Shown here piece by piece: positions 17,144-25,517 of a stretch of 64,000 bases of DNA. The notes under the pieces are model-generated. The model did no database searches. It had not been told where the DNA came from and was given only the letters and a program-made list of their open reading frames with translations. Source of the DNA: SZUA-365 sp034002405 (GTDB lineage Bacteria > Bacteroidota > Ignavibacteria > SZUA-365); NCBI GenBank assembly GCA_034002405.1, contig JAVFAS010000001.1, forward strand, positions 124,001 to 188,000. Direction: 5' to 3'. The first letter of the stretch is position 1, and each line of letters opens with the position of its first letter. The translations under genes and the position numbers were made by a program.

Positions 17144-17371
17144 ATGGATCAAATCATCAACACGCTCACCGAATATCCCATTCTCGGCGTCCTGCTCGTC
17201 AGTCTGGTGGTCTCGCTGATTTTCACCGTCGTCAAGAAACTCTTGAAATTCGCCGTTTCCATTTCCATCATTATCATCGCCCTCGCGATCGTCATGCATT
17301 ATCTCGGCCACGACACCCTGCCCGAGCAAGGCAAGGAAGTCCTCCGCAAAGCCGAGGAAGTCCTCCCCTGA
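17144..17371 (+). CDS. Small single-TM membrane protein
   Basis: 75 residues: a short polar N-terminus (MDQIINTLTEYP), a long hydrophobic stretch broken by VVKKLLKF into two possible helices, and an amphipathic charged C-terminus (GKEVLRKAEEVL). It is not recognised. It is divergent from the PH-like gene (106 nt apart) and convergent with phoU. No Shine-Dalgarno site is clear, but the hydrophobic composition argues for a real gene. Confidence 0.6.
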   Translation: MDQIINTLTEYPILGVLLVSLVVSLIFTVVKKLLKFAVSISIIIIALAIVMHYLGHDTLPEQGKEVLRKAEEVLP

Positions 17372-17403
17372 CCATCATTCCATCTTTCCATCCGTCCATC
17401 CTG

Positions 17404-18099
17404 TCACTCCCCCCACCCCCCATGCTTGACAATCTTCGCATCCGCGACAAACACCGCCGCTTCGGCGATATTCGTCGCCTCGTCCGCGAGCCGTTCGAGA
17501 TTGCGTGAGACGATGAGGAGGTGGCTGGCGGGAACCACGAGCGACGGTTCCCGCGACATGACATCGGTGAGGATGGTGAAATTCTCCCGGTCATAATCAT
17601 CCATGACGCCGTCGCGGAGGGCCACGCCCCGGGCCCGGACGATGTCGCTTTCGAGAAAGGCGGCGATGGCGTCCGCCACCATCGATTGCGCGGCCTCGCC
17701 CATCTCGGGCACGCGCGTCCGCCGCAGCAGGGCCGGGTGCGCGGCGAGCGCGTCGACCCGTTCGGCGATGTTGACGGCCGCGTCTCCGATGCGCTCGAGA
17801 TAGCGGTTGACCGCGAGCGCCGAGAGCACGGTGCGCAGATCCAGTGCCACGGGCTGCTGCAGCGCGAGCAGGCGCATGCACAGCTTCTCGATTTTCACAT
17901 CCAGCAGATCGACGCGGTCGTCCTGTTCGATGATGTCGGCGGCGCGGACGGCGTCGCTGTCGCGCAGCGCCCCGAGTGCGCCCGCGAGCTGCGCGCGCAC
18001 GAGTTCGGCCATCGCGTCGATGCGCGCGCCAAGCTTTTCGAGTTCGTTGTCGAATCGTGTGAGGATATGGTCGGCCATGTCTTTTCCTGAATTTGTCAT
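17404..18099 (-). CDS. phoU: PhoU phosphate signalling regulator
   Basis: 231 residues with two PhoU three-helix repeats. In each, metal-binding acidic motifs recur (AVNRYLERIGDAAVNIAERV; VSRNLERLADEATNIAEAA). PhoU couples the Pst transporter to the PhoR kinase and limits phosphate uptake. Its ATG overlaps the pstB stop by 4 nt (ATGA), which supports this start and translational coupling. It is the last gene of the operon. Confidence 0.95.
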   Translation of the reverse strand: MTNSGKDMADHILTRFDNELEKLGARIDAMAELVRAQLAGALGALRDSDAVRAADIIEQDDRVDLLDVKIEKLCMRLLALQQPVALDLRTVLSALAVNRYLERIGDAAVNIAERVDALAAHPALLRRTRVPEMGEAAQSMVADAIAAFLESDIVRARGVALRDGVMDDYDRENFTILTDVMSREPSLVVPASHLLIVSRNLERLADEATNIAEAAVFVADAKIVKHGGWGE

Positions 18100-18854
18100 C
18101 CGAATCTCCCGGTCACGTATTCCTCGGTCTTGCCGTTGCCGGGCTTGGTGAATATCGTCCGGGTCTTGTCGAACTCCACCAACTCTCCCAGATAGAAGAA
18201 GGCCGTGTAGTCACTGACGCGCGCGGCCTGCTGCATGTTGTGGGTGACGATCAATATGGTATAGCGGTCCTTGAGTTCAAAAATGAGCTCCTCGATCTTC
18301 GCCGTGGAGATCGGGTCGAGGGCGCTGGCGGGTTCGTCCATCAGCAGGATGTCCGGATTCACCGCGAGCGAGCGGGCGATGCACACGCGCTGCTGCTGCC
18401 CGCCCGAAAGACGCATGGCCGATTCATCGAGCCGGTCCTTCACCTCGTCCCAGATCGCCGCCTGCTTGAGACTTTCCTCCACGATCTCATCGAGCGCGCC
18501 GCGATCGCGGATGCCGTTCACCCGCGGACCGTACGCGATATTGTCGTAAATCGATTTCGGAAAGGGATTCGATTTCTGGAACACCATGCCGATGCGCTTG
18601 CGCAGCCGCACGACATCGACCGTGCGGTCATAGATGTCGACATCGTCGATCTTCACCGAACCGGTGATGCGCACGCCGTCGATCAAATCGTTCATGCGGT
18701 TGAGCGTGCGGAGGAAGGTGGACTTCCCGCAACCGGAGGGTCCGATGAACGCGGTGACCCGATGCTCGGGGAGATCGATGGTGATGTCGTGCAGCGCCTG
18801 CTTGCTGCCGTAATGCAGATTGAGATTCTCGACGCGGATTTTCGGTGCTTTCAT
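18096..18854 (-). CDS. pstB: Phosphate ABC transporter ATPase
   Basis: 252 residues, typical length. Walker A GPSGCGKS, signature LSGGQQQR, Walker B ILLMDEPASALD and the switch His in IVTHNMQQA are all present. It drives phosphate import through PstCA at the inner membrane. It lies 18 nt after pstA and overlaps phoU. Confidence 0.97.
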   Translation of the reverse strand: MKAPKIRVENLNLHYGSKQALHDITIDLPEHRVTAFIGPSGCGKSTFLRTLNRMNDLIDGVRITGSVKIDDVDIYDRTVDVVRLRKRIGMVFQKSNPFPKSIYDNIAYGPRVNGIRDRGALDEIVEESLKQAAIWDEVKDRLDESAMRLSGGQQQRVCIARSLAVNPDILLMDEPASALDPISTAKIEELIFELKDRYTILIVTHNMQQAARVSDYTAFFYLGELVEFDKTRTIFTKPGNGKTEEYVTGRFG

Positions 18855-18872
18855 AGACTCGGTGATGATTGA

Positions 18873-20153
18873 TTAGCGAAGCATGCGCGCGCGGACGCGG
18901 GAGCGAAGAAAGATCGCGGTGAAGTTGAGCGTGAAGGTCAGCATGAGCAGCACGAACGTCGTGGCATAGAGCAGGGGCTTGGTGGCCTCGACGTCGGTGG
19001 ACTGTGTGGTGAGCACGTAGATGTGATAGCCGAGTTCCATGAACTGCGAGGTCAGCGCCGTCGGCAGATCCGGCAGGTAATAGGCCGCGCCGGTGAACAG
19101 GATCGGTGCGACTTCGCCGGCGCCGCGGCTGACCGCGAGAATCGCGCCGGTGAGTATGCCGGTCATCGACCCCGGGATGACCACGCTGCGGATGGTTTTC
19201 CACTTCGTGGCGCCCAGCGCCATGCTGGCCTCGCGCAGGTCGCGCGGCACGCTCTTGATCGCTTCCTCCACCGACACGATCACCACCGGCAGCGTGAGCA
19301 ATGCCATGGTGAGCGCCGCCCAGAGTATGGACGGCTGTCCCCAGTGCGGTCGCTGCTGCGCGGTGAAAAACGACGTCACCTCGGCCACGGTGACTTCCTC
19401 CTCTCCACGCAGTTCCTGCAGAATGCGGAGCTGTTCGACTTCCGCGCGCCAGCCGGTGGCATCATCGCCGAGGAACATCGCGCGGATTTCCTCGACACGC
19501 GCGCGGCTGTCGCCGGTGAAGGGCGAACCCGCCGCGACGGCGAGCGACTGGAAATCATCCATGCGCTGGTCGAAGGCGAAGGTGTCCATCTGCCGTCCCA
19601 GCGTGCCGATGAAAAATCCGAGACCGAACAGTCCGAACACGATCGCCGGCACGCCCGCGAGCGTGTTGACGGCGAATCGGATGAACCGGGCGATGACCGA
19701 GGTATTGCTCGCATACTCGGTCAGGTAGATCGCGGTGATCGTTCCCACCGGCACGCCCGCGAGCGACATGATGATGACCAGCAGCGCGGTGCCGACGATG
19801 GCGGGGAAAATCCCGCCCTCGGTCAGACCCTCGGTCGGGGGCGAGAAGAGAAACGACCACGAAAGTTGCGACTGTCCGAGCAGGAAGATGTGCACGAGAA
19901 AATAGGCGACGAAGACCACGATGATCAACGCCGTCGCGCCCGAAACGAGGATGAACATGTTCTCGCTCAGCTTCCGCCGTGTGTCGAGGGAAAAGCGGCG
20001 CCACCCGAAGGGCGCGGCCGCGACGACGGCGGTGATCACGCCGAGCGCCGCGTACCAGGGCAGAAAGACCGCGAGCAGGAGAAACAGCGATACACCGAGC
20101 AACAGCAACGATGCCGCGGCGAATGTGAAGCGAATGCGTTCCTTCATGGCCAT
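18873..20153 (-). CDS. pstA: Phosphate ABC transporter permease PstA with large insertion
   Basis: 426 residues against about 290 in E. coli. Two N-terminal helices and a TM near residues 65-90 precede the permease core, whose coupling motif reads EASMALGATKWKTIRSVVIP. Between GLFGLGFFIGTLG and ILWAALTMALLTLPVV lies an extra ~85 residues (about 187-275), hydrophilic and probably periplasmic. The gene starts 3 nt after the pstC stop. Confidence 0.93.
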   Translation of the reverse strand: MAMKERIRFTFAAASLLLLGVSLFLLLAVFLPWYAALGVITAVVAAAPFGWRRFSLDTRRKLSENMFILVSGATALIIVVFVAYFLVHIFLLGQSQLSWSFLFSPPTEGLTEGGIFPAIVGTALLVIIMSLAGVPVGTITAIYLTEYASNTSVIARFIRFAVNTLAGVPAIVFGLFGLGFFIGTLGRQMDTFAFDQRMDDFQSLAVAAGSPFTGDSRARVEEIRAMFLGDDATGWRAEVEQLRILQELRGEEEVTVAEVTSFFTAQQRPHWGQPSILWAALTMALLTLPVVIVSVEEAIKSVPRDLREASMALGATKWKTIRSVVIPGSMTGILTGAILAVSRGAGEVAPILFTGAAYYLPDLPTALTSQFMELGYHIYVLTTQSTDVEATKPLLYATTFVLLMLTFTLNFTAIFLRSRVRARMLR

Positions 20154-20156
20154 GGG

Positions 20157-21488
20157 CTACGTTCCCTGGAAACGTTTGAGCAGTCGCTTGCGGACGAAGA
20201 ATTCCGCGACGGCGTTGAGAGAAAAGGTGATGACGAACAGAATCGCGCCGATCAGGAAGAGCACGCCATAATGCACGCTGTGGAATTCAACCTCCGCCAT
20301 TTCCGCGCCGATGGTGGCGGCCATGGTGCGCACCGATTCGAAGATGTCGGCGGAGACCAACGCCGCGTTGCCGGTGGCCATCAGCGCGATCATGGTTTCC
20401 CCGAACGCGCGACCGAAGCCGAGGATGAGCGCGGCGAACACTCCGGGCGTCGCCGCGGGAAGCAGCACACGATAGGCCGTCTGCCAGCGCGAGGCGCCAA
20501 GCGCGATGCTCGCTTCCTTCATGGATTTCGGCACGGTCGACAGCGCGTCCTCGGTGACGGTGAAAATGATCGGGATCACCGCCAGCGCCATGCCGAGTCC
20601 CCCCACGAAGGCGTTGAGACGGTATTGCGCGCCGGTGATGGACTGCACGACCGTCGCGAGTGTCATCAGGGCAAAGAACCCGATCACCACCGACGGGAAG
20701 CCCGCGAGGATTTCGATCGCCGGCTTCATGATCTCGCGCATCCACCGGGGGGCGAACATGCTGATATAGATCGCGGCGAGGATGGCAATCGGCGCCGCGA
20801 TCACCAATCCGATCAGCGTCACTTTCAACGCACCCACGAACAACGGCACCAGACTGTATTTCGGCACCTGGCTGACGGGCTGCCAGATATATTCCGGAAT
20901 GCCATGGATCGTGTCGTTGGCGAGCAGCAACTGCCGCGCCGTCACCGAATCGTTGTTGCCCGAGGTCTCGAGACTGATCGAGTTCTCCCGCTGCCGCTCC
21001 TCCACCGTCGACCCCTCCACGCCATACGTCGCGGGACGATACTCCTCTTCCTCCACGCCATACGTCGCGGGACGGTATTCCTCTTCCTCCATGCCATACG
21101 TCGCGGGACGGTATTCCTCTTCCTCCATGCCATACGTCGCGGGACGGTATTCCTCTTCCTCCATGCCATACGTCGCGGGACGGTACTCTTCCATTCCTTC
21201 TTCGGAGTTTCGCGTCTGGTTATCCTCGACTGGCTGCTCGGACGACGCCTGCTGCATGTGGTCGCGGAAGGCCCAGGTCGCTTCCTGGAAGACATAGAAG
21301 AAGATGGCGAGAATGATCGCGATGGAGAGGAACGCGATGGCCTGAATGCTGCGTTCGGCGAGAAATTCGCTGAGATAAAAGGTTTTCCCTTCATTCAGCG
21401 GCGGATGGACAAGCAGCCGGGCGGCCGCGCTGGGCGGCCGCACCGGCGTCTCATCCGGAATCGGTTCCGACGGCGGGAGCGTGTTCAT
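20157..21488 (-). CDS. pstC: Phosphate ABC transporter permease PstC with repeat-bearing loop
   Basis: 443 residues against about 320 in E. coli. A Pro-rich cytoplasmic N-terminus and TM1 (about residues 50-70) are followed by a long hydrophilic loop with five copies of a 12-residue repeat (YRPATYG plus four or so acidic residues; residues ~97-156). The permease core follows (VPLFVGALKVTLIGLVIAAP; coupling motif EASIALGASRWQTAYRVLLP). The loop should face the periplasm. Its ATG overlaps the pstS stop by 4 nt. Confidence 0.93.
   Translation of the reverse strand: MNTLPPSEPIPDETPVRPPSAAARLLVHPPLNEGKTFYLSEFLAERSIQAIAFLSIAIILAIFFYVFQEATWAFRDHMQQASSEQPVEDNQTRNSEEGMEEYRPATYGMEEEEYRPATYGMEEEEYRPATYGMEEEEYRPATYGVEEEEYRPATYGVEGSTVEERQRENSISLETSGNNDSVTARQLLLANDTIHGIPEYIWQPVSQVPKYSLVPLFVGALKVTLIGLVIAAPIAILAAIYISMFAPRWMREIMKPAIEILAGFPSVVIGFFALMTLATVVQSITGAQYRLNAFVGGLGMALAVIPIIFTVTEDALSTVPKSMKEASIALGASRWQTAYRVLLPAATPGVFAALILGFGRAFGETMIALMATGNAALVSADIFESVRTMAATIGAEMAEVEFHSVHYGVLFLIGAILFVITFSLNAVAEFFVRKRLLKRFQGT
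21021..21200 (-). repeat. 36-bp tandem repeat (5 copies) within pstC
   Basis: Five in-frame units of exactly 36 bp start at 21021, 21057, 21093, 21129 and 21165. The three central units are nearly identical and the outer ones differ by a few bases. Each encodes YRPATYG[VM]EEEE-type sequence. The near identity suggests recent expansion and likely copy-number variation. Confidence 0.97.
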
Positions 21489-22297
21489 CGGACGGGGAAG
21501 TACCCGACCTGCGTGACGACGTCCTGTCCTTCCGGACTCAGCACCCAGTCAATGAACTTCTTCATCTCGCCGGTCGGCTTGTTGCGCACATACATGTACA
21601 GATAGCGCGCGATGGGATACTTCCCGCTCGCGATGTTCTCCTTCGTCGGCGCGTGCCCGTTCACCGAGACCTCGCGGATTCCCTTGCCGTACGCCGCGCC
21701 ACCGTAGCCAATGCCATTCTTGTCCTTCGCCACGGCATTGACGACCGCCGCGGTGCCCGGGAGGTTCTGACACGAAGGCGCGTAGTCCGCCCCCTTGAGT
21801 ACATTGTCCTTGAAGTAGACATAGGTCCCGGAGTTGTTCTCCCGCGAATACAGCACGATGCGGGCGTCCGCGCCACCGACCTGCTTCCAGTTGGTGATCT
21901 TCTCGGTGTAGATATCCTTGATCTGCGCAAGAGTAAGGTTCTTCACCGGATTCTTCTCGTTGACGTAAATCGACAGGCCGTCCTTCGCGCAGGGGATCTC
22001 GACGCCCATCGTCCCGAAGCGTTCCTTGAGTTTCTTGATTTCGGAAGGTTTCATCGGCCGCGAGGCATTGCAGATGTCGGTGGTGCCGTTGATCAGGGCG
22101 GAAATGCCCGTGCCCGAGCCGCCGCCGGTGACCTGGATGGCGACGCCCTTGTGCGTCGACATATACCGCTCGGCCCAGCGCTGCGAGAGGATGACCATGG
22201 TGTCGGAGCCCTTCACCGTGATCTTCTGCGAGGCGCCCATCGTACCGAGCGCGGCCAGCGCGAGAACGAGAATGGGGAGGAAATGCGTGCGCGTCAT
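21485..22297 (-). CDS. pstS: Periplasmic phosphate-binding protein
   Basis: 270 residues. The signal peptide ends near GTMGASQ. The core begins ITVKGSDTMVILSQRW and contains the phosphate-binding loops TGGGSGTGISALINGTTDI and SRENNSGTYVYF typical of PstS-like proteins. It delivers phosphate to PstCA. It is the second gene of the operon, 63 nt downstream of the porin gene. Confidence 0.95.
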   Translation of the reverse strand: MTRTHFLPILVLALAALGTMGASQKITVKGSDTMVILSQRWAERYMSTHKGVAIQVTGGGSGTGISALINGTTDICNASRPMKPSEIKKLKERFGTMGVEIPCAKDGLSIYVNEKNPVKNLTLAQIKDIYTEKITNWKQVGGADARIVLYSRENNSGTYVYFKDNVLKGADYAPSCQNLPGTAAVVNAVAKDKNGIGYGGAAYGKGIREVSVNGHAPTKENIASGKYPIARYLYMYVRNKPTGEMKKFIDWVLSPEGQDVVTQVGYFPVR

Positions 22298-22360
22298 GAA
22301 TACGTGTCCTTGCTGTGAGAAAAAGATAATACGCTCTTGTAATCCGTCTGCCCGCCGCGT

Positions 22361-23614
22361 TCAGAATTTATACTGCGCGCGAAGGACCAGCAGATTGTCC
22401 TTCGGATCGGTTTCGAAACGTTCGGTGGTGTTCCAGGAATTCATCTCGTACCAGACCGTGAGGCGGACATTCTCGAAGGTGTAGTTGTGCAGACCCACGC
22501 CCAAGGTGCCGCGCGGGAGTTCCGCCGTCGTGCTGATGTCCGCGTCCGCGATGGTCGTATTCGGCGTGAAGCGGTCGTATTTCACCGCGGCCTGGAAATC
22601 GGTGCCGACATTTTTCACCAGCATGACATACCATCCGCTGAATTCACGCAGGCGCGCGGGCGCGGGTGGAACCGCGGTACTGAGCTGATTGACGTCGGAG
22701 CCCGTGATGTATTCACCGAGAAGCTTCATGCCGCCGAGGAAATCGTAGTACACCTGCATCTCGACCCCGTACCAGTTCCGCGCCACACCGTCGCCGATGG
22801 CGTAGGTGGTGGAATCGATGATGGCGTCCGCACCCGATGCCGGCGACGCGCTTGTGATAACGCGTTGCGTATTGAGCCGCGCATTCCCGATGCGTGCATG
22901 CGCACCGAGATCGAGGCCGACATCGCCGAGCATGAACGATTTCGTCAGCCGCGTCATGAAATACAGAGGCTCGCTTCCGTAGCTGGGATTGCCCTGCGCA
23001 TACGTCCCGAGATGGGTATTGTTGAATGCCGCGACCTGCAGGGTGAACAGATCCTCGGGCGCCACGGTGAGCATGGCACCGAGATCGCGCTCGCCCGGAT
23101 ACAGTGTGCGTACGACCGTCGACCGTTCGACGGACTCGCGCTGGCTGGATGAATATTCCACTTCGTAGTTGGGACGGTTGAACACCCCCATGCGCAGGGA
23201 GAACATACGCAGCCAGGGTTCGTTGAATTCGAAATACGCATCCTTGAGTTCGAGCTTCGTGTTTCCGAAATCGGCCTGCACGACCATGCGGCCGAAGGTC
23301 TCGGTGTAGGTGAACTTCAGGCGCGCGCGCCGCAGACGGAAGCGCGAGGATATTTCGTCCGACGGATCGTACGGATCAACGGCGAAGCCCTGTTCCGCTT
23401 CCGTCTGCTCCCAGTTCATCTGCACATACCCGCTGATTTTCAGTTTTTTCAGCCTGTCTCGATCCGTCTGCAATTCCTTGATCGCCTCGTCCATTCCCTC
23501 GACCTGGCTTTTGATTTCCTCGACCGCGGTCGAAACATCGTCCTGCTGGGCGCGGACACTCAGGGGAAGAGTCACGATGAACATGATTGCGATCAGGAAG
23601 CGGATTTCTTTCAT
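22361..23614 (-). CDS. Phosphate-selective porin (OprO/OprP-like)
   Basis: 417 residues. After the signal peptide (LPLSVRAQ) comes a coiled-coil segment (VEEIKSQVEGMDEAIKELQ), then a 16-stranded-type barrel starting ISGYVQMNWEQ and RFRLRRARLKFTYTE and ending LVLRAQYKF. The porin O/P family passes phosphate or polyphosphate across the outer membrane. ATG 23614 was chosen because GGAG lies upstream and the signal peptide starts here; an upstream Met has no signal. Its place ahead of pstSCAB-phoU supports phosphate specificity. Confidence 0.88.
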   Translation of the reverse strand: MKEIRFLIAIMFIVTLPLSVRAQQDDVSTAVEEIKSQVEGMDEAIKELQTDRDRLKKLKISGYVQMNWEQTEAEQGFAVDPYDPSDEISSRFRLRRARLKFTYTETFGRMVVQADFGNTKLELKDAYFEFNEPWLRMFSLRMGVFNRPNYEVEYSSSQRESVERSTVVRTLYPGERDLGAMLTVAPEDLFTLQVAAFNNTHLGTYAQGNPSYGSEPLYFMTRLTKSFMLGDVGLDLGAHARIGNARLNTQRVITSASPASGADAIIDSTTYAIGDGVARNWYGVEMQVYYDFLGGMKLLGEYITGSDVNQLSTAVPPAPARLREFSGWYVMLVKNVGTDFQAAVKYDRFTPNTTIADADISTTAELPRGTLGVGLHNYTFENVRLTVWYEMNSWNTTERFETDPKDNLLVLRAQYKF

Positions 23615-23736
23615 TGTTGCTCCGTGAGAAGACGGGTTGTATGAACATGTCGTGTCACCATGATGACCGTCGGCATGTTGCACACGAAATCAAAACTATC
23701 CAACACATATGAGCGGTGGATGAGGGAAATGTTAGG

Positions 23737-23806
23737 ATTCCGTGAGCGCGACGGGTCTTCCCCGCCGCGCGGACCGTCGCGGCTCGCCCGGCGATCCTCA
23801 CGGAAT
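23737..23806. promoter_or_regulatory. Inverted repeat ATTCCGTGAG ... CTCACGGAAT
   Basis: Perfect 10-bp arms at 23737-23746 and 23797-23806, 50 nt apart, in the 293-nt region between the divergent porin and photolyase genes. The right arm runs into AATATTGCTACATTG, a possible -10 region for the photolyase. It could be two operator half-sites bound cooperatively or a long-range hairpin. Confidence 0.4.
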
Positions 23807-23907
23807 ATTGCTACATTGCGGTACACCTGCATTCCTCCACCACCGGTGTCGCGTCCTCGACCGCAATGCCACCGAGTCACGCGGTGCCCGCAAGCCCCTG
23901 TCATCCC

Positions 23908-25350
23908 ATGTCCGCACCCATTGCTTCCCCGATTCTCTTCTGGTTCCGCCGCGACCTGCGCATGGCCGACAACGCGGGCTTCGCGGCCGCCACCGCTGCT
24001 TCCTCACAGGTGGTACCGGTCTTCGTCTTCGACACCACCATCCTCGATGACCTCCCCGACCGTCGGGATCGTCGCGTTTCGTTCATTCTTGCGAGCATCC
24101 GCGAACTCCGGCTGAAGCTGCGCGCGCACGGGTCGGACCTCGTGCTGCTGCACGGCGATCCGATGCGGCGCATCCCCGAACTGGCCGCGCGGATCGACGC
24201 CGCGGCGGTGTTCACCAACCGGGATTACGAACCGTACGCGAAGCTCCGTGATGACACCGTGGCGCGGAGTCTCGCCGCGGATGGACGAACATTCGAGCGC
24301 TTCAAGGACCAGGTCATTTTCGAGGCACACGAGGTCGCGAAGGGAGACGGCGCGCCCTACCGCGTGTTCACTCCCTATAAAAAGGCCTGGCTGCGGCGCT
24401 TCGAATCGGAAACGCTCGAGGGATTGCAACCCGATCTGCCCATTGAACCCGATCTGAGCCGGCTCGCGCCCGCGCGGATGATGCATGACCTCGGTGACGA
24501 AGCCACGCCGAAGGATCTGGGCTTCACCGAACAGGAACTCTGGCTTGCGCCCGGGGAACGCGCGGCACGCACACGACTCGGGGAGTTCCGCGCGCGGCTG
24601 TCGCGATACAAGGATGACCGGGATTTCCCCGCCGTCGCGGGAACGTCCGGTCTTTCCGTGCATCTGCGCTTCGGAACGATTTCCATTCGCGAATGTGTGC
24701 GGGCAGCGCGGGAAGAAAGATCCGCCGGCGCGGCGACCTGGTTGTCGGAACTGATCTGGCGTGAATTCTATCAGATGATCCTCGACCGTTTCCCCTTTGT
24801 CGTCACCCATGCGTTCCAGCGGCAGTATGACGATATCCGCTGGCCAGGCGACGAGGACGTGTTCACCGCGTGGTGCGAGGGACGCACGGGATTTCCGATC
24901 GTCGATGCGGCGATGCGGCAACTCAACGCGACGGGATGGATGCACAACCGTCTGCGCATGGTGACGGCGATGTTTCTCGTCAAGGATCTGCTTGTCGACT
25001 GGCGGCGCGGGGAAGAGTATTTCGCGCGCCAGCTGCTCGACTTCGATCTCGCCGCCAACAACGGCGGCTGGCAATGGTCGGCGTCAACGGGCGTCGACGC
25101 GGCTCCCTATTTCAGAGTATTCAATCCGATTCTCCAGTCCCGGAAATTCGATCCCGACGGCGCGTTCATCCGCGCCTGGGTACCCGAACTCCGCGGCTTT
25201 GACAACCGGCGCATCCACGCACCGGCGGACGCGGATCCGCTCGCGTGGCAGGCCGCGCATTGCATTGTCGGCGAGGACTATCCCTTCCCGATCGTGGACC
25301 ATGCCGTCCAGAAGGAACGCGCCATCGCGCTGTTTTCGAGAACACGATGA
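23908..25350 (+). CDS. phr: Deoxyribodipyrimidine photolyase
   Basis: 480 residues, usual for class I photolyase/cryptochrome. The N-terminal antenna-binding domain begins ILFWFRRDLRMADN. The C-terminal FAD domain has GTSGLSVHLRFGTIS, WLSELIWREFYQMIL, GRTGFPIVDAAMRQL, GWMHNRLRMV and NNGGWQWSASTGVDA. It repairs UV pyrimidine dimers with blue light. ATG 23908 was chosen because the family starts close to this point; a start 42 nt earlier is open but adds unrelated residues. It converges with the POT gene across a gap. Confidence 0.95.
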   Translation: MSAPIASPILFWFRRDLRMADNAGFAAATAASSQVVPVFVFDTTILDDLPDRRDRRVSFILASIRELRLKLRAHGSDLVLLHGDPMRRIPELAARIDAAAVFTNRDYEPYAKLRDDTVARSLAADGRTFERFKDQVIFEAHEVAKGDGAPYRVFTPYKKAWLRRFESETLEGLQPDLPIEPDLSRLAPARMMHDLGDEATPKDLGFTEQELWLAPGERAARTRLGEFRARLSRYKDDRDFPAVAGTSGLSVHLRFGTISIRECVRAAREERSAGAATWLSELIWREFYQMILDRFPFVVTHAFQRQYDDIRWPGDEDVFTAWCEGRTGFPIVDAAMRQLNATGWMHNRLRMVTAMFLVKDLLVDWRRGEEYFARQLLDFDLAANNGGWQWSASTGVDAAPYFRVFNPILQSRKFDPDGAFIRAWVPELRGFDNRRIHAPADADPLAWQAAHCIVGEDYPFPIVDHAVQKERAIALFSRTR

Positions 25351-25362
25351 CACGATAACAAA

Positions 25363-25389
25363 ATGACAAGACGGGGGGCATCTTGTCAT
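25363..25389. terminator. Possible bidirectional hairpin after phr
   Basis: ATGACAAGA (25363-25371) pairs with TCTTGTCAT (25381-25389) around CGGGGGGCA. It is AT-rich and built from the same TTGTCAT repeat units, so it may be a repeat by-product rather than a true terminator. Confidence 0.4.
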
Positions 25390-25398
25390 CTTGTCATT

Positions 25399-25498
25399 NN
25401 NNNNNNNNNNNNNNNNNNNNNNNNNNNNNNNNNNNNNNNNNNNNNNNNNNNNNNNNNNNNNNNNNNNNNNNNNNNNNNNNNNNNNNNNNNNNNNNNNN
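25399..25498. other. Assembly gap (100 N)
   Basis: Placeholder of exactly 100 N flanked on both sides by TTGTCATY octamers; true length unknown. No gene is interrupted. Confidence 0.98.
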
Positions 25499-25517
25499 TT
25501 GTCATTTTGTCATCATC

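Larger units (their letters stand above)
25343..25514. repeat. TTGTCATY octamer array, largely hidden by gap
   Basis: To the left of the gap the sequence ends TTGTCATC TTGTCATT; to the right it resumes TTGTCATT TTGTCATC. Inverted copies (ATGACA) precede it. The gap most likely replaces an uncounted run of these octamers between the convergent phr and POT genes. Confidence 0.75.

Noticed and set aside
21021..21200. Five-unit repeat as a regulatory iteron or origin
   Set aside because: The unit is exactly 36 bp, keeps the reading frame and encodes a regular peptide within pstC, so a coding repeat explains it.
19023..21605. 860-codon open frame antisense to the pst operon
   Set aside because: It mirrors four well-supported pst genes and reads as Arg/His/Asp-rich shadow sequence, including the mirrored 36-bp repeat. 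High GC makes such antisense frames common.
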